Below are positions 34,618 to 47,600 of a stretch of 64,000 nucleotides of DNA, one piece after another. This DNA is from Oxytricha trifallax (taxonomy: Eukaryota > Ciliophora > Spirotrichea > Sporadotrichida > Oxytrichidae). The first letter of the stretch is position 1. Each line of letters starts with the position of its first letter. The notes beneath the pieces were generated by a model. The model was not told the DNA's origin. It searched no databases and saw only the letters and a program-made list of their open reading frames with translations. The stretch is taken from positions 26,695-90,694 of the forward strand of contig ARYC01017763.1 in the NCBI GenBank assembly GCA_000711775.1, written 5' to 3'. The translations under genes and the position numbers were made by a program.

Positions 34618-35626
34618 TTATGTATTTTCTGGTTGATTGAGGTTCTATGCTGGATATCATCAATGACAGTCGATACAAGGATGATTGATGACTGTTTAAC
34701 GTTGTTTAGTCTATCAGAATCATAGATTGATGCCTATTTTGTATAAGTTGACATCCAATTTAAAGTATCTGTTCTACGACTAAGCTAGTCTAAACCTAAA
34801 ACTCGGAAGTCTTACACCACTTTGCCCAAACATTGATTCTTGCTCCACCAACGCTGTAGACGCAAGCTTCTGTTGCTATAATGATGCTAAGCATGTAGTG
34901 ATACTATTGTGAATGGTATGACATGGTTCGCTCAGGGTAAGTGATAGTTATCCTTGAAGGAGTAATTTACCTAGTCTTACGACTAAGCAACCTTGTGGCA
35001 GCAAATCCGACTAGCTAGTCTGTCTAGATTCGACTAGTCGCTGTTTAGACTACCTACGACCAGAGTCTTCAAACATAGTAGGATATCCATTCACTCATGT
35101 ACAGTATGCAGCAAGAGAGTGATAGAACACAGATACAGGTTGGTTGGAGACTGAAGTTGAAGAGTCTTGCTTAAACTTGCTTATAAAGCTGTGGAGAGGA
35201 ACAGCTAGTCGTAAGACTAAGACTAAGAAATCATCGACTACGACTAGGTAGTCGGACTACCCTTACGACTAGATCAACATACGACAAGCTAGTCGGACTA
35301 AGCAACAAACACTCACTTATGACAACTAGACAGCTAGGAAACTTAAGTAAGGTAGAATAAGCTTATATTGATTAATTGTTAAGTTATAATTAAAGATTAA
35401 CAAATGTAATTAAGACTAAATCAAAAACAACCCAATTGAACAATGGTGAGGTATAGTTGTATGTTTTGACTATCATGCTCATATCATCAACGAACACCAT
35501 CAATCGACCTAGTCGAAGACTATAGAGCTCATAACTAGTCGATTAGTCGCATTTTCGCATTAAAAACGACTAGTCTAATCACTAAAAACTCATAGACTAA
35601 GCATGAATTGGGGTTTTGGGGTTTTG
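34618..35626 (-). repeat. Right 1-kb arm of the foldback element
   Basis: 1009 bp, the inverted partner of 33573-34582, with the same CTAGTCG-type motif clusters mirrored. Confidence 0.9.
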
Positions 35627-38600
35627 GGTAATCTCTCTCAAACTATTTAAAGTTATAAAGAATTGTTCACCACATTGAAATTAGTCTGAAAACACAATTT
35701 AAATTGGTCACTGATGTTACATTTAAAAGTAACAAAATGATTACCTTTAATTTAAGAGACGATTAGATACATTATTTTTTATATTTCAATATATACTTTA
35801 TGAAAGTCACAAATCGGAGGGAGAATAAACTCAAGTGAATTCAAAAGTATTCTACTATTGCTTGTTACAGATTTCTTTATTATAAGCTCGCAAGATTATT
35901 CACTTTGCATTTGACGATGACACAGAACACTTGAAAATGGTTTAAATTAAATTTTAGACAATTCAAAACATATCATTTTAAAGTACCACACAAAGAAATT
36001 GTTCATTTCCAAAACCATCATGGAGGCAATGCTCTCAAACCATTAAAATAGCTTAGAATTGTTCACCACATTGAAATAGTCTGAAAACACAATTTAAATT
36101 GGTCACTGATGTTACATTTAAAAGTAACAAAATGATTACCTTTAATTTAAGAGACGATTAGATACATTATTTTTTATATTTCAATATATACTTTATGAAA
36201 GTCACAAATCGGAGGGAGAATAAACTCAAGTGAATTCAAAAGTATTCTACTATTGCTTGTTACAGATTTCTTTATTATAAGCTCGCAAGATTATTCACTT
36301 TGCATTTGACGATGACACAGAACACTTGAAAATGGTTTAAATTAAATTTTAGACAATTCAAAACATTTCATTAAGAAAGTACCACACAAAGAAATTGTTC
36401 ATTTCCAAAGCCCTCATGGAGGCAATGCTCTCAAACCATTTTAAATTGCTAAGAATTGTTAACCACATTGAAATTAGTCTGAAAACACAATTTAAATTGG
36501 TCACTGATGTTACATTTAAAAGTAACAAAATGATTACCTTTAATTTAAGAGACGATTAGATACATTATTTTTTATATTTCAATATATACTTTATGAAAGT
36601 CACAAATCGGAGGGAGAATAAACTCAAGTGAATTCAAAAGTATTCTACTATTGCTTGTTACAGATTTCTTTATTATAAGCTCGCAAGATTATTCACTTTG
36701 CATTTGACGATGACACAGAACACTTGAAAATGGTTTAAATTAAATTTTAGACAAATCAAAACATTTTATTTTAAAGTACCACACAAAGAAATTGTTCATT
36801 TCCAAAGCCCTCATGGAGACAATGCTCTCCAACCATTTAAAATTGTTTAGAATTGTTCACCACAGTGAAATTAGTCTGAAAACACAATTTAAATTGGTCA
36901 CTGATGTTACATTTAAAAGTAACAAAATGATTACCTTTAATTTAAGAGACGATTAGATACATTATTTTTTATATTTCAATATATACTTTATGAAAGTCAC
37001 AAATCGGAGGGAGAATAAACTCAAGTGAATTCAAAAGTATTCTACTATTGCTTGTTACAGATTTCTTTATTATAAGCTCGCAAGATTATTCACTTTGCAT
37101 TTGACGATGACACAGAACACTTGAAAATGGTTTAAATTAAATTTTAGACAAATCAAAACATTTTATTTTAAAGTACCACACAAAGAAATTGTTCATTTCC
37201 AAAGCCCTCATGGAGACAATGCTCTCCAACCATTTAAAATTGTTTAGAATTGTTCACCACAGTGAAATTAGTCTGAAAACACAATTTAAATTGGTCACTG
37301 ATGTTACATTTAAAAGTAACAAAATGATTACCTTTAATTTAAGAGACGATTAGATACATTATTTTTTATATTTCAATATATACTTTATGAAAGTCACAAA
37401 TCGGAGGGAGAATAAACTCAAGTGAATTCAAAAGTATTCTACTATTGCTTGTTACAGATTTCTTTATTATAAGCTCGCAAGATTATTCACTTTGCATTTG
37501 ACGATGACACAGAACACTTGAAAATGGTTTAAATTAAATTTTAGACAATCCAAATAATTTCATTTTTAAGTACCACACAAAGAAATTGTTCATTTCCAAA
37601 GCCCTCATGGAGCCAATGCACTCAAACCATTTAAAAATGTTTAGAATTGTTCACCACATTGAAATTAGTCTGAAAACACAATTTAAATTGGTCACTGATG
37701 TTACATTTAAAAGTAACAAAATGATTACCTTTAATTTAAGAGACGATTAGATACATTATTTTTTATATTTCAATATATACTTTATGAAAGTCACAAATCG
37801 GAGGGAGAATAAACTCAAGTGAATTCAAAAGTATTCTACTATTGCTTGTTACAGATTTCTTTATTATAAGCTCGCAAGATTATTCACTTTGCATTTGACG
37901 ATGACACAGAACACTTGAAAATGGTTTAAATTAAATTTTAGACAATTCAAAACATATCATTTTAAAGTACCACACAAAGAAATTGTTCATTTCCAAAGCC
38001 CTCATGGAGGCAATGCTCTCAAACCATTTAAAGTTGCTTAGAATTGTTAACCACATTGAAATAAGTCTGAAAACACAATTTAAAATAATCACTGATGTTA
38101 CATCTAAAAGTAACAAAATGATTACTTTAAAATTAAGAGATGATTTAATACATAATATTTTATATTTCAATATATACTTTATGAAAGTCACAAATCGGAG
38201 GGAGAATAAACTCATGTGAATTCAAAAGTATTCAACTCTTGCTTGTCACAGTTTTCTTTATTATAAGCTCGCAAGATTATTCACATTGCATTCGACGATG
38301 AGACAGAACACTTGAAAATGGTTTAAATTAAATTTTAGTCAATTCAAAACATTTCATTTTAAAGTACCACACAAAGAAATTGTTCATTTTCCAAAGCCCT
38401 CATGGAGGCAATGCTCTCAAACCATTTAAACTTGTTTAGAATTGTTCACCACATTGAAATAAGTCTGAAAACACAATTTAAAATGGTCACTGATGTTACA
38501 TCTAAAAGTAACAAAATGATTACCTTAAATTTAAGAGACGATTAGATACATAATATTTTATATTTCAATATATACTTTATGAAAGTCACAAATCGGAGGG

Positions 38601-41600
38601 AGAAAAAACTCATGTGAAATAAAAAGTATTCAACTCTTGCTTGTTACAGTTTTCTTTATTATAAGCTCGCAAGATTATTCACTTTGCATTTGACGATGAC
38701 ACAGAACACTTAAAAATGGTTTAAATTAAATGTTAGACAATTAAAAACATTTCATTTTAAAGTACCACACAAAGAAATTGTTCATTTCCAAAGCCCTCAT
38801 GGAGACAATGCTCTCAAACCATTTAAAGTTGCTTAGAATTGTTCACCACATTGAAATAAGTCTGAAAACACAATATAAAATGGTCACTGATGTTACATCT
38901 AAAAGTAAAAAAATGATTACCTTAAATTTAAGAGACGATTAGATACATAATATTTTATATTTCAATATATACTTTATGAAAGTCACAAATCGGAGGGAGA
39001 ATAAACTCAAGTGAATTCAAACTATTCTACTATTGCTTGTTACAGATTTCTTTATTATAAGCTCGCAAGATTATTCACTTTGCATTTGACGATGACACAG
39101 AACACTTGAAAATGGTTTAAATTAAATTTTAGACAATTCAAAACATATCATTTTAAAGTACCACACAAAGAAATTGTTCATTTCCAAAACCATCATGGAG
39201 GCAATGCTCTCAAACCATTAAAATAGCTTAGAATTGTTACCACATTGAAATTAGTCTGAAAACACAATTTAAATTGGTCACTGATGTTACATTTAAAAGT
39301 AACAAAATGATTACCTTTAATTTAAGAGACGATTAGATACATTATTTTTTATATTTCAATATATACTTTATGAAAGTCACAAATCGGAGGGAGAATAAAC
39401 TCAAGTGAATTCAAAAGTATTCTACTATTGCTTGTTACAGATTTCTTTATTATAAGCTCGCAAGATTATTCACTTTGCATTTGACGATGACACAGAACAC
39501 TTGAAAATGGTTTAAATTAAATTTTAGACAAATCAAAACATTTCATTTTAAAGTACCACACAAAGAAATTGTTCATTTCCAAAGCCCTCATGGAGACAAT
39601 GCTCTCAAACCATTTAAAATTGTTTAGAATTGTTCACCACATTAAAATTAGTCTGAAAACACAATTTAAATTGGTCACTGATGTTACATTTAAAAGTAAC
39701 AAAATGATTACCTTTAATTTAAGAGACGATTAGATACATTATTTTTTATATTTCAATATATACTTTATGAAAGTCACAAATCGGAGGGAGAATAAACTCA
39801 AGTGAATTCAAAAGTATTCTACTATTGCTTGTTACAGATTTCTTTATTATAAGCTCGCAAGATTATTCACTTTGCATTTGACGATGACACAGAACACTTG
39901 AAAATGGTTTAAATTAAATTTTAGACAATTCAAAACATTTCATTTTAAAGTACCACACAAAGAAATTGTTCATTTCCAAAGCCCTCATGGAGGCAATGCT
40001 CTCAAACCATTTAAAGTTGTTTAGAATTGTTCACCTCATTAAAATTAGTCTGAAAACACAATTTAAATTGGTCACTGATGTTACATTTAAAAGTAACAAA
40101 ATGATTACCTTTAATTTAAGAGACGATTAGATACATTATTTTTTATATTTCAATATATACTTTATGAAAGTCACAAATCGGAGGGAGAATAAACTCAAGT
40201 GAATTCAAAAGTATTCTACTATTGCTTGTTACAGATTTCTTTATTATAAGCTCGCAAGATTATTCACTTTGCATTTGACGATGACACAGAACACTTGAAA
40301 ATGGTTTAAATTAAAATTTTAGACAATTCAAAACATTTCATTTTAAAGTACCACACAAAGAAATTGTTCATTTCCAAAGCCCTCATGGAGGCAATGCTCT
40401 CAAACCATTTAAAGTTGTTTAGAATTGTTCACCACATTGAAATTAGTCTGAAAACACAATTTAAATTGGTCACTGATGTTACATTTAAAAGTAACAAAAT
40501 GATTACCTTTAATTTAAGAGACGATTAGATACATTATTTTTTATATTTCAATATATACTTTATGAAAGTCACAAATCGGAGGGAGAATAAACTCAAGTGA
40601 ATTCAAAAGTATTCTACTATTGCTTGTTACAGATTTCTTTATTATAAGCTCGCAAGATTATTCACTTTGCATTTGACGATGACACAGAACACTTGAAAAT
40701 GGTTTAAATTAAATTTTAGACAATTCAAAACATTTCATTTTAAAGTACCACACAAAGAAATTGTTCATTTCCAAAGCCCTCATGGAGGCAATGCTCTCAA
40801 ACCATTTAAAGATGTTTAGAATTGTTCACCACATTGAAATTAGTCTAAAAACACAATTTAAATTGGTCACTGATGTTACATTTAAAAGTAACAAAATGAT
40901 TACCTTTAATTTAAGAGACGATTAGATACATTATATTTTATATTTCAATATATACTTTATGAAAGTCACAAATCGGAGGGAGAATAAACTCATGTGAATT
41001 CAAAAGTATTCTACTCTTGCTTGTTACAGTTTTCTTTATTATAAGCTCGCAAGATTATTCACTTTGCATTTGACGATGACACAGAACACTTGAAAATGGT
41101 TTAAATTAAATTTTAGACAATTCAAAAATCATTTCATTTTAAAGTACCACACAAAGAAATTGTTCATTTCCAAAGCCCTCATGGAGGCAATGCTCTCAAA
41201 CCATTTAAAATTGTTTAGAATTGTTCACCACATTGAAATTAGTCTGAAAACACAATTTAAATTGGTCACTGATGTTACATTTAAAAGTAACAAAATGATT
41301 ACCTTTAATTTAAGAGACGATTAGATACATTATATTTTATATTTCAATATATACTTTATGAAAGTCACAAATCGGAGGGAGAATAAACTCATGTGAATTC
41401 AAAAGTATTCTACTATTGCTTGTTACAGTTTTCTTTATTATAAGCTCGCAAGATTATTCACTTTGCATTTGACGATGACACAGAACACTTGAAAATAGTT
41501 TAAATTAAATTTTAGACAATTCAAAACATTTCATTTTAAAGTACCACACAAAGAAATTGTTCATTTCCAAAGCCCTCATGGAGGCAATGCTCTCAAACCA

Positions 41601-44600
41601 TTTAAAGTTGTTTAGAATTGTTCACCTCATTAAAATTAGTCTGAAAACACAATTTAAATTGGTCACTGATGTTACATTTAAAAGTAACAAAATGATTACC
41701 TTTAATTTAAGAGACGATTAGATACATTATATTTTATATTTCAATATATACTTTATGAAAGTCACAAATCGGAGGGAGAATAAACTCAAGTGAATTCAAA
41801 AGTATTCTACTCTTGCTTGTTACAGATCTTCTTTATTATAAGCTCGCAAGATTATTCACTTTGCATTTGACGATGACACAGAACACTTGAAAATGGTTTA
41901 AATTAAATTTTAGACAATTCAAAACATTTCTTTTTAAAGTACCACACAAAGAAATTGTTCATTTCCAAAGCCCTCATGGAGGCAATGCTCTCAAACCATT
42001 TAAAGTTGTTTAGAATTGTTCACCACATTGAAAATTAGTCTGAAAACACAATTTAAATTGGTCACTGATGTTACATTTAAAAGTAACAAAATGATTACCT
42101 TTAATTTAAGAGACGATTAGATACATTATTTTTTATATTTCAATATATACTTTATGAAAGTCACAAATCGGAGGGAGAATAAACTCAAGTGAATTCAAAA
42201 GTATTCTACTATTGCTTGTTACAGATTTCTTTATTATAAGCTCGCAAGATTATTCACTTTGCATTTGACGATGACACAGAACACTTGAAAATGGTTTAAA
42301 TTAAATGTTAGACAATTCAAAACATTTCATTTTAAAGTACCACACAAAGAAATTGTTCATTTCCAAAGCCCTCATGGAGGCAATGCTCTCAAACCATTTA
42401 AAGTTGTTTAGAATTGTTCACCACATTGAAATTAGTCTGAAAACACAATTTAAATTGGTCACTGATGTTACATTTAAAAGTAACAAAATGATTACCTTTA
42501 ATTTAAGAGACGATTAGATACATTATATTTTATATTTCAATATATACTTTATGAAAGTCACAAATCGGAGGGAGAATAAACTCATGTGAATTCAAAAGTA
42601 TTCTACTCTTGCTTGTTACAGATTTCTTTATTATAAGCTCGCAAGATTATTCACTTTGCATTTGACGATGACACAGAACACTTGAAAATGGTTTAAATTA
42701 AATTTTAGACAATTCAAAACATTTCATTTTAAAGTACCACACAAAGAAATTGTTCATTTCCAAAGCCCTCATGGAGGCAATGCTCTCAAACCATTTAAAA
42801 TTGTTTAGAATTGTTCACCACATTGAAATTAGTCTGAAAACACAATTTAAAATGGTCACTGATGTTACATCTAAAAGTAACAAAATGATTACCTTTAATT
42901 TAAGAGACGATTAGATACATAATATTTTATATTTCAATATATACTTTATGAAAGTCACAAATCGGAGGGAGAATAAACTCATGTGAATTCAAAAGTATTC
43001 TACTCTTGCTTGTTACAGTTTTCTTTATTATAAGCTCGCAAGATTATTCACTTTGCATTTGACGATGACACAGAACACTTGAAAATGGTTTAAATTAAAT
43101 TTTAGACAATTCAAAACATTTCATTTTAAAGTACCACACAAAGAAATTGTTCATTTCCAAAGCCCTCATGGAGGCAATGCTCTCAAACCATTTAAAGTTG
43201 TTTAGAATTGTTCACCACATTGAAATTAGTCTGAAAACACAATTTAAATTGGTCACTGATGTTACATTTAAAAGTAACAAAATGATTACCTTTAATTTAA
43301 GAGACGATTAGATACATTATTTTTTATATTTCAATATATACTTTATGAAAGTCACAAATCGGAGGGAGAATAAACTCAAGTGAATTCAAAAGTATTCTAC
43401 TATTGCTTGTTACAGATTTCTTTATTATAAGCTCGCAAGATTATTCACTTTGCATTTGACGATGACACAGAACACTTGAAAATGGTTTAAATTAAATTTT
43501 AGACAATTCAAAACATTTCATTTTAAAGTACCACACAAAGAAATTGTTCATTTTCAAAGCCCTCATGGAGGCAATGCTCTCAAACCATTTAAAGTTGTTT
43601 AGAATTGTTCACCACATTGAAATTAGTCTGAAAACACAATTTAAATTGGTCACTGATGTTACATTTAAAAGTAACAAAATGATTACCTTTAATTTAAGAG
43701 ACGATTAGATACATTATTTTTTATATTTCAATATATACTTTATGAAAGTCACAAATCGGAGGGAGAATAAACTCAAGTGAATTCAAAAGTATTCTACTAT
43801 TGCTTGTTACAGATTTCTTTATTATAAGCTCGCAAGATTATTCACTTTGCATTTGACGATGACACAGAACACTTGAAAATGGTTTAAATTAAATTTTAGA
43901 CAATTCAAAACATTTCATTTTAAAGTACCACACAAAGAAATTGTTCATTTCCAAAGCCCTCATGGAGGCAATGCTCTCAAACCATTTAAAGTGTGTTTAG
44001 AATTGTTCACCACATTGAAATAAGTCTGAAAACACAATTTAAATTGGTCACTGATGTTACATTTAAAAGTAACAAAATGATTACCTTTAATTTAAGAGAC
44101 GATTAGATACATTATTTTTTATATTTCAATATATACTTTATGAAAGTCACAAATCGGAGGGAGAATAAACTCAAGTGAATTCAAAAGTATTCTACTATTG
44201 CTTGTTACAGATTTCTTTATTATAAGCTCGCAAGATTATTCACTTTGCATTTGACGATGACACAGAACACTTGAAAATGGTTTAAATTAAATTTTAGACA
44301 ATTCAAAACATTTCATTTTAAAGTACCACACAAAGAAATTGTTCATTTCCAAAGCCCTCATGGAGGCAATGCTCTCAAACCATTTAAAGTTGTTTAGAAT
44401 TGTTCACCACATTGAAATTAGTCTGAAAACACAATTTAAATTGGTCACTGATGTTACATTTAAAAGTAACAAAATGATTACCTTTAATTTAAGAGACGAT
44501 TAGATACATTATTTTTTATATTTCAATATATACTTTATGAAAGTCACAAATCGGAGGGAGAATAAACTCAAGTGAATTCAAAAGTATTCTACTATTGCTT

Positions 44601-47600
44601 GTTACAGATTTCTTTATTATAAGCTCGCAAGATTATTCACTTTGCATTTGACGATGACACAGAACACTTGAAAATGGTTTAAATTAAATTTTAGACAATT
44701 CAAAACATTTCATTTTAAAGTACCACACAAAGAAATTGTTCATTTCCAAAGCCCTCATGGAGGCAATGCTCTCAAACCATTTAAAGTTGTTTAGAATTGT
44801 TCACCACATTAAAATTAGTCTGAAAACACAATTTAAATTGGTCACTGATGTTACATTTAAAAGTAACAAAATGATTACCTTTAATTTAAGAGACGATTAG
44901 ATACATTATTTTTTATATTTCAATATATACTTTATGAAAGTCACAAATCGGAGGGAGAATAAACTCAAGTGAATTCAAAAGTATTCTACTATTGCTTGTT
45001 ACAGATTTCTTTATTATAAGCTCGCAAGATTATTCACTTTGCATTTGACGATGACACAGAACACTTGAAAATGGTTTAAATTAAATTTTAGACAATTCAA
45101 AACATTTCATTTATAAAGTACCACACAAAGAAATTGTTCATTTCCAAAGCCCTCATGGAGGCAATGCTCTCAAACCATTTAAAGTTGTTTAGAATTGTTC
45201 ACCTCATTAAAATTAGTCTAAAAACACAATTTAAATTGGTCACTGATGTTACATTTAAAAGTAACAAAATGATTACCTTTAATTTAAGAGACGATTAGAT
45301 ACATTATTTTTTATATTTCAATATATACTTTATGAAAGTCACAAATCGGAGGGAGAATAAACTCAAGTGAATTCAAAAGTATTCTACTATTGCTTGTTAC
45401 AGATTTCTTTATTATAAGCTCGCAAGATTATTCACTTTGCATTTGACGATGACACAGAACACTTGAAAATGGTTTAAATTAAATTTTAGACAATTCAAAA
45501 CATTTCATTTTAAAGTACCACACAAAGAAATTGTTCATTTCCAAAGCCCTCATGGAGGCAATGCTCTCAAACCATTTAAAGTTGTTTAGAATTGTTCACC
45601 ACATTGAAATTAGTCTGAAAACACAATTTAAATTGGTCACTGATGTTACATTTAAAAGTAACAAAATGATTACCTTTAATTTAAGAGACGATTAGATACA
45701 TTATTTTTTATATTTCAATATATACTTTATGAAAGTCACAAATCGGAGGGAGAATAAACTCAAGTGAATTCAAAAGTATTCTACTATTGCTTGTTACAGA
45801 TTTCTTTATTATAAGCTCGCAAGATTATTCACTTTGCATTTGACGATGACACAGAACACTTGAAAATGGTTTAAATTAAATTTTAGACAATTCAAAAAAT
45901 TTCATTTTAAAGTACCACACAAAGAAATTGTTCATTTCCAAAGCCCTCATGGAGCCAATGCACTCAAACCATTTAAAAATGTTTAGAATTGTTCACCACA
46001 TTGAAATAAGTCTGAAAACACAATTTAAATTGGTCACTGATGTTACATCTAAAAGTAACAAAATGATTACCTTTAATTTAAGAGACGATTAGATACATTA
46101 TTTTTTATATTTCAATATATACTTTATGAAAGTCACAAATCGGAGGGAGAATAAACTCAAGTGAATTCAAAAGTATTCTACTATTGCTTGTTACAGATTT
46201 CTTTATTATAAGCTCGCAAGATTATTCACTTTGCATTTGACGATGACACAGAACACTTGAAAATGGTTTAAATTAAATTTTAGACAATCCAAAAAATTTC
46301 ATTTTAAAGTACCACACAAAGAAATTGTTCATTTACAAAGCCCTCATGGAGCCAATGCACTCAAACCATTTAAAAATGTTTAGAATTGTTCACAACATTA
46401 AAATTAGTCTGAAAACACAATTTAAATTGGTCACTGATGTTACATTTAAAAGTAACAAAATGATTACCTTTAATTTAAGAGACGATTAGATACATTATTT
46501 TTTATATTTCAATATATACTTTATGAAAGTCACAAATCGGAGGGAGAATAAACTCAAGTGAATTCAAAAGTATTCTACTATTGCTTGTTACAGATTTCTT
46601 TATTATAAGCTCGCAAGATTATTCACTTTGCATTTGACGATGACACAGAACACTTGAAAATGGTTTAAATTAAATTTTAGACAATTCAAAAAAATTCATT
46701 TTAAAGTACCACACAAAGAAATTGTTCATTTCCAAAGCCCTCATGGAGGCAATGCTCTCAAACCATTTAAAGTTGTTTAGAATTGTTCACCTCATTAAAA
46801 TTAGTCTAAAAACACAATTTAAATTGGTCACTGATGTTACATTTAAAAGTAACAAAATGATTACCTTTAATTTAAGAGACGATTAGATACATTATATTTT
46901 ATATTTCAATATATACTTTATGAAAGTCACAAATCGGAGGAGAATAAACTCAGTGAATTCAAAAGTATTCTACTATTGCTTGTTACAGATTTCTTAATTA
47001 TAAGCTCGCAAGATTAATCACTTTGCATTTGACGATGACACAGAACACTTGAAAATGGTTTAAATTAAATTTAAGACAATTCAAAACATTTCATTTTAAA
47101 GTACCACACAAAGAAATTGTTCATTTCCAAAGCCCTCATGGAGGCAATGCTCTCAAACCATTTAAAGTTGTTTAGAATTGTTCACCACATTAAAATAAGT
47201 CTAAAAACACAATTTAAATTGGTCACTGATGTTACATCTAAAAGTAACAAAATGATTACCTTAAATTTAAGAGACGATTAGATAATAATATTTTATATTT
47301 CAATATATACTTTATGAAAGTCAAAAATCGGAGGGAGAATAAACTCATGTGAATTCAAAAGTATTCAACTCTTGCTTAATACAGATTTCTTTATTATAAA
47401 CTCGCAAGAATATTCACTTTGCATTTGACGATGACACAGAACACTTGAAAATGGTTTAAATTAAATTTTAGACAAATCAAAAAATTTCATTTTAAAGTAC
47501 CACACAAAGAAATTGTTCATTTCCAAAGCCCTCATGGAGACAATGCTCTCAAACCATTTAAAAATGTTTAGAATTGTTCACCACAGTGAAATTAGTCTGA

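Larger units (their letters stand above)
33573..35626. mobile_element. Foldback element with C4A4 telomere-like ends
   Basis: A 2054-bp near-perfect palindrome inserted in a satellite unit. The left arm is 33573-34582, the right arm 34618-35626, with 35 bp between. Both outer ends are CAAAACCCCAAAACCCC (33573-33589, and its complement at 35610-35626), the terminus of Oxytricha telomere-bearing (TBE) transposons. It is too short for the TBE gene set and no convincing reading frame was found, so it is probably a non-autonomous relative moved in trans. Flanks GG|element|GG fit the interrupted unit (GGAGGCAATG) with a 2-bp duplication at most, not the 3-bp target duplication reported for TBEs. 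G+C is well above the host DNA. Confidence 0.85.

Noticed and set aside
37931..38219. Open frames inside satellite monomers (also 42305-42517 and 63413-63604) as genes
   Set aside because: They are sense and antisense readings of the common 395-bp repeat; frames differ between monomers because of indels, and nothing sets these copies apart.
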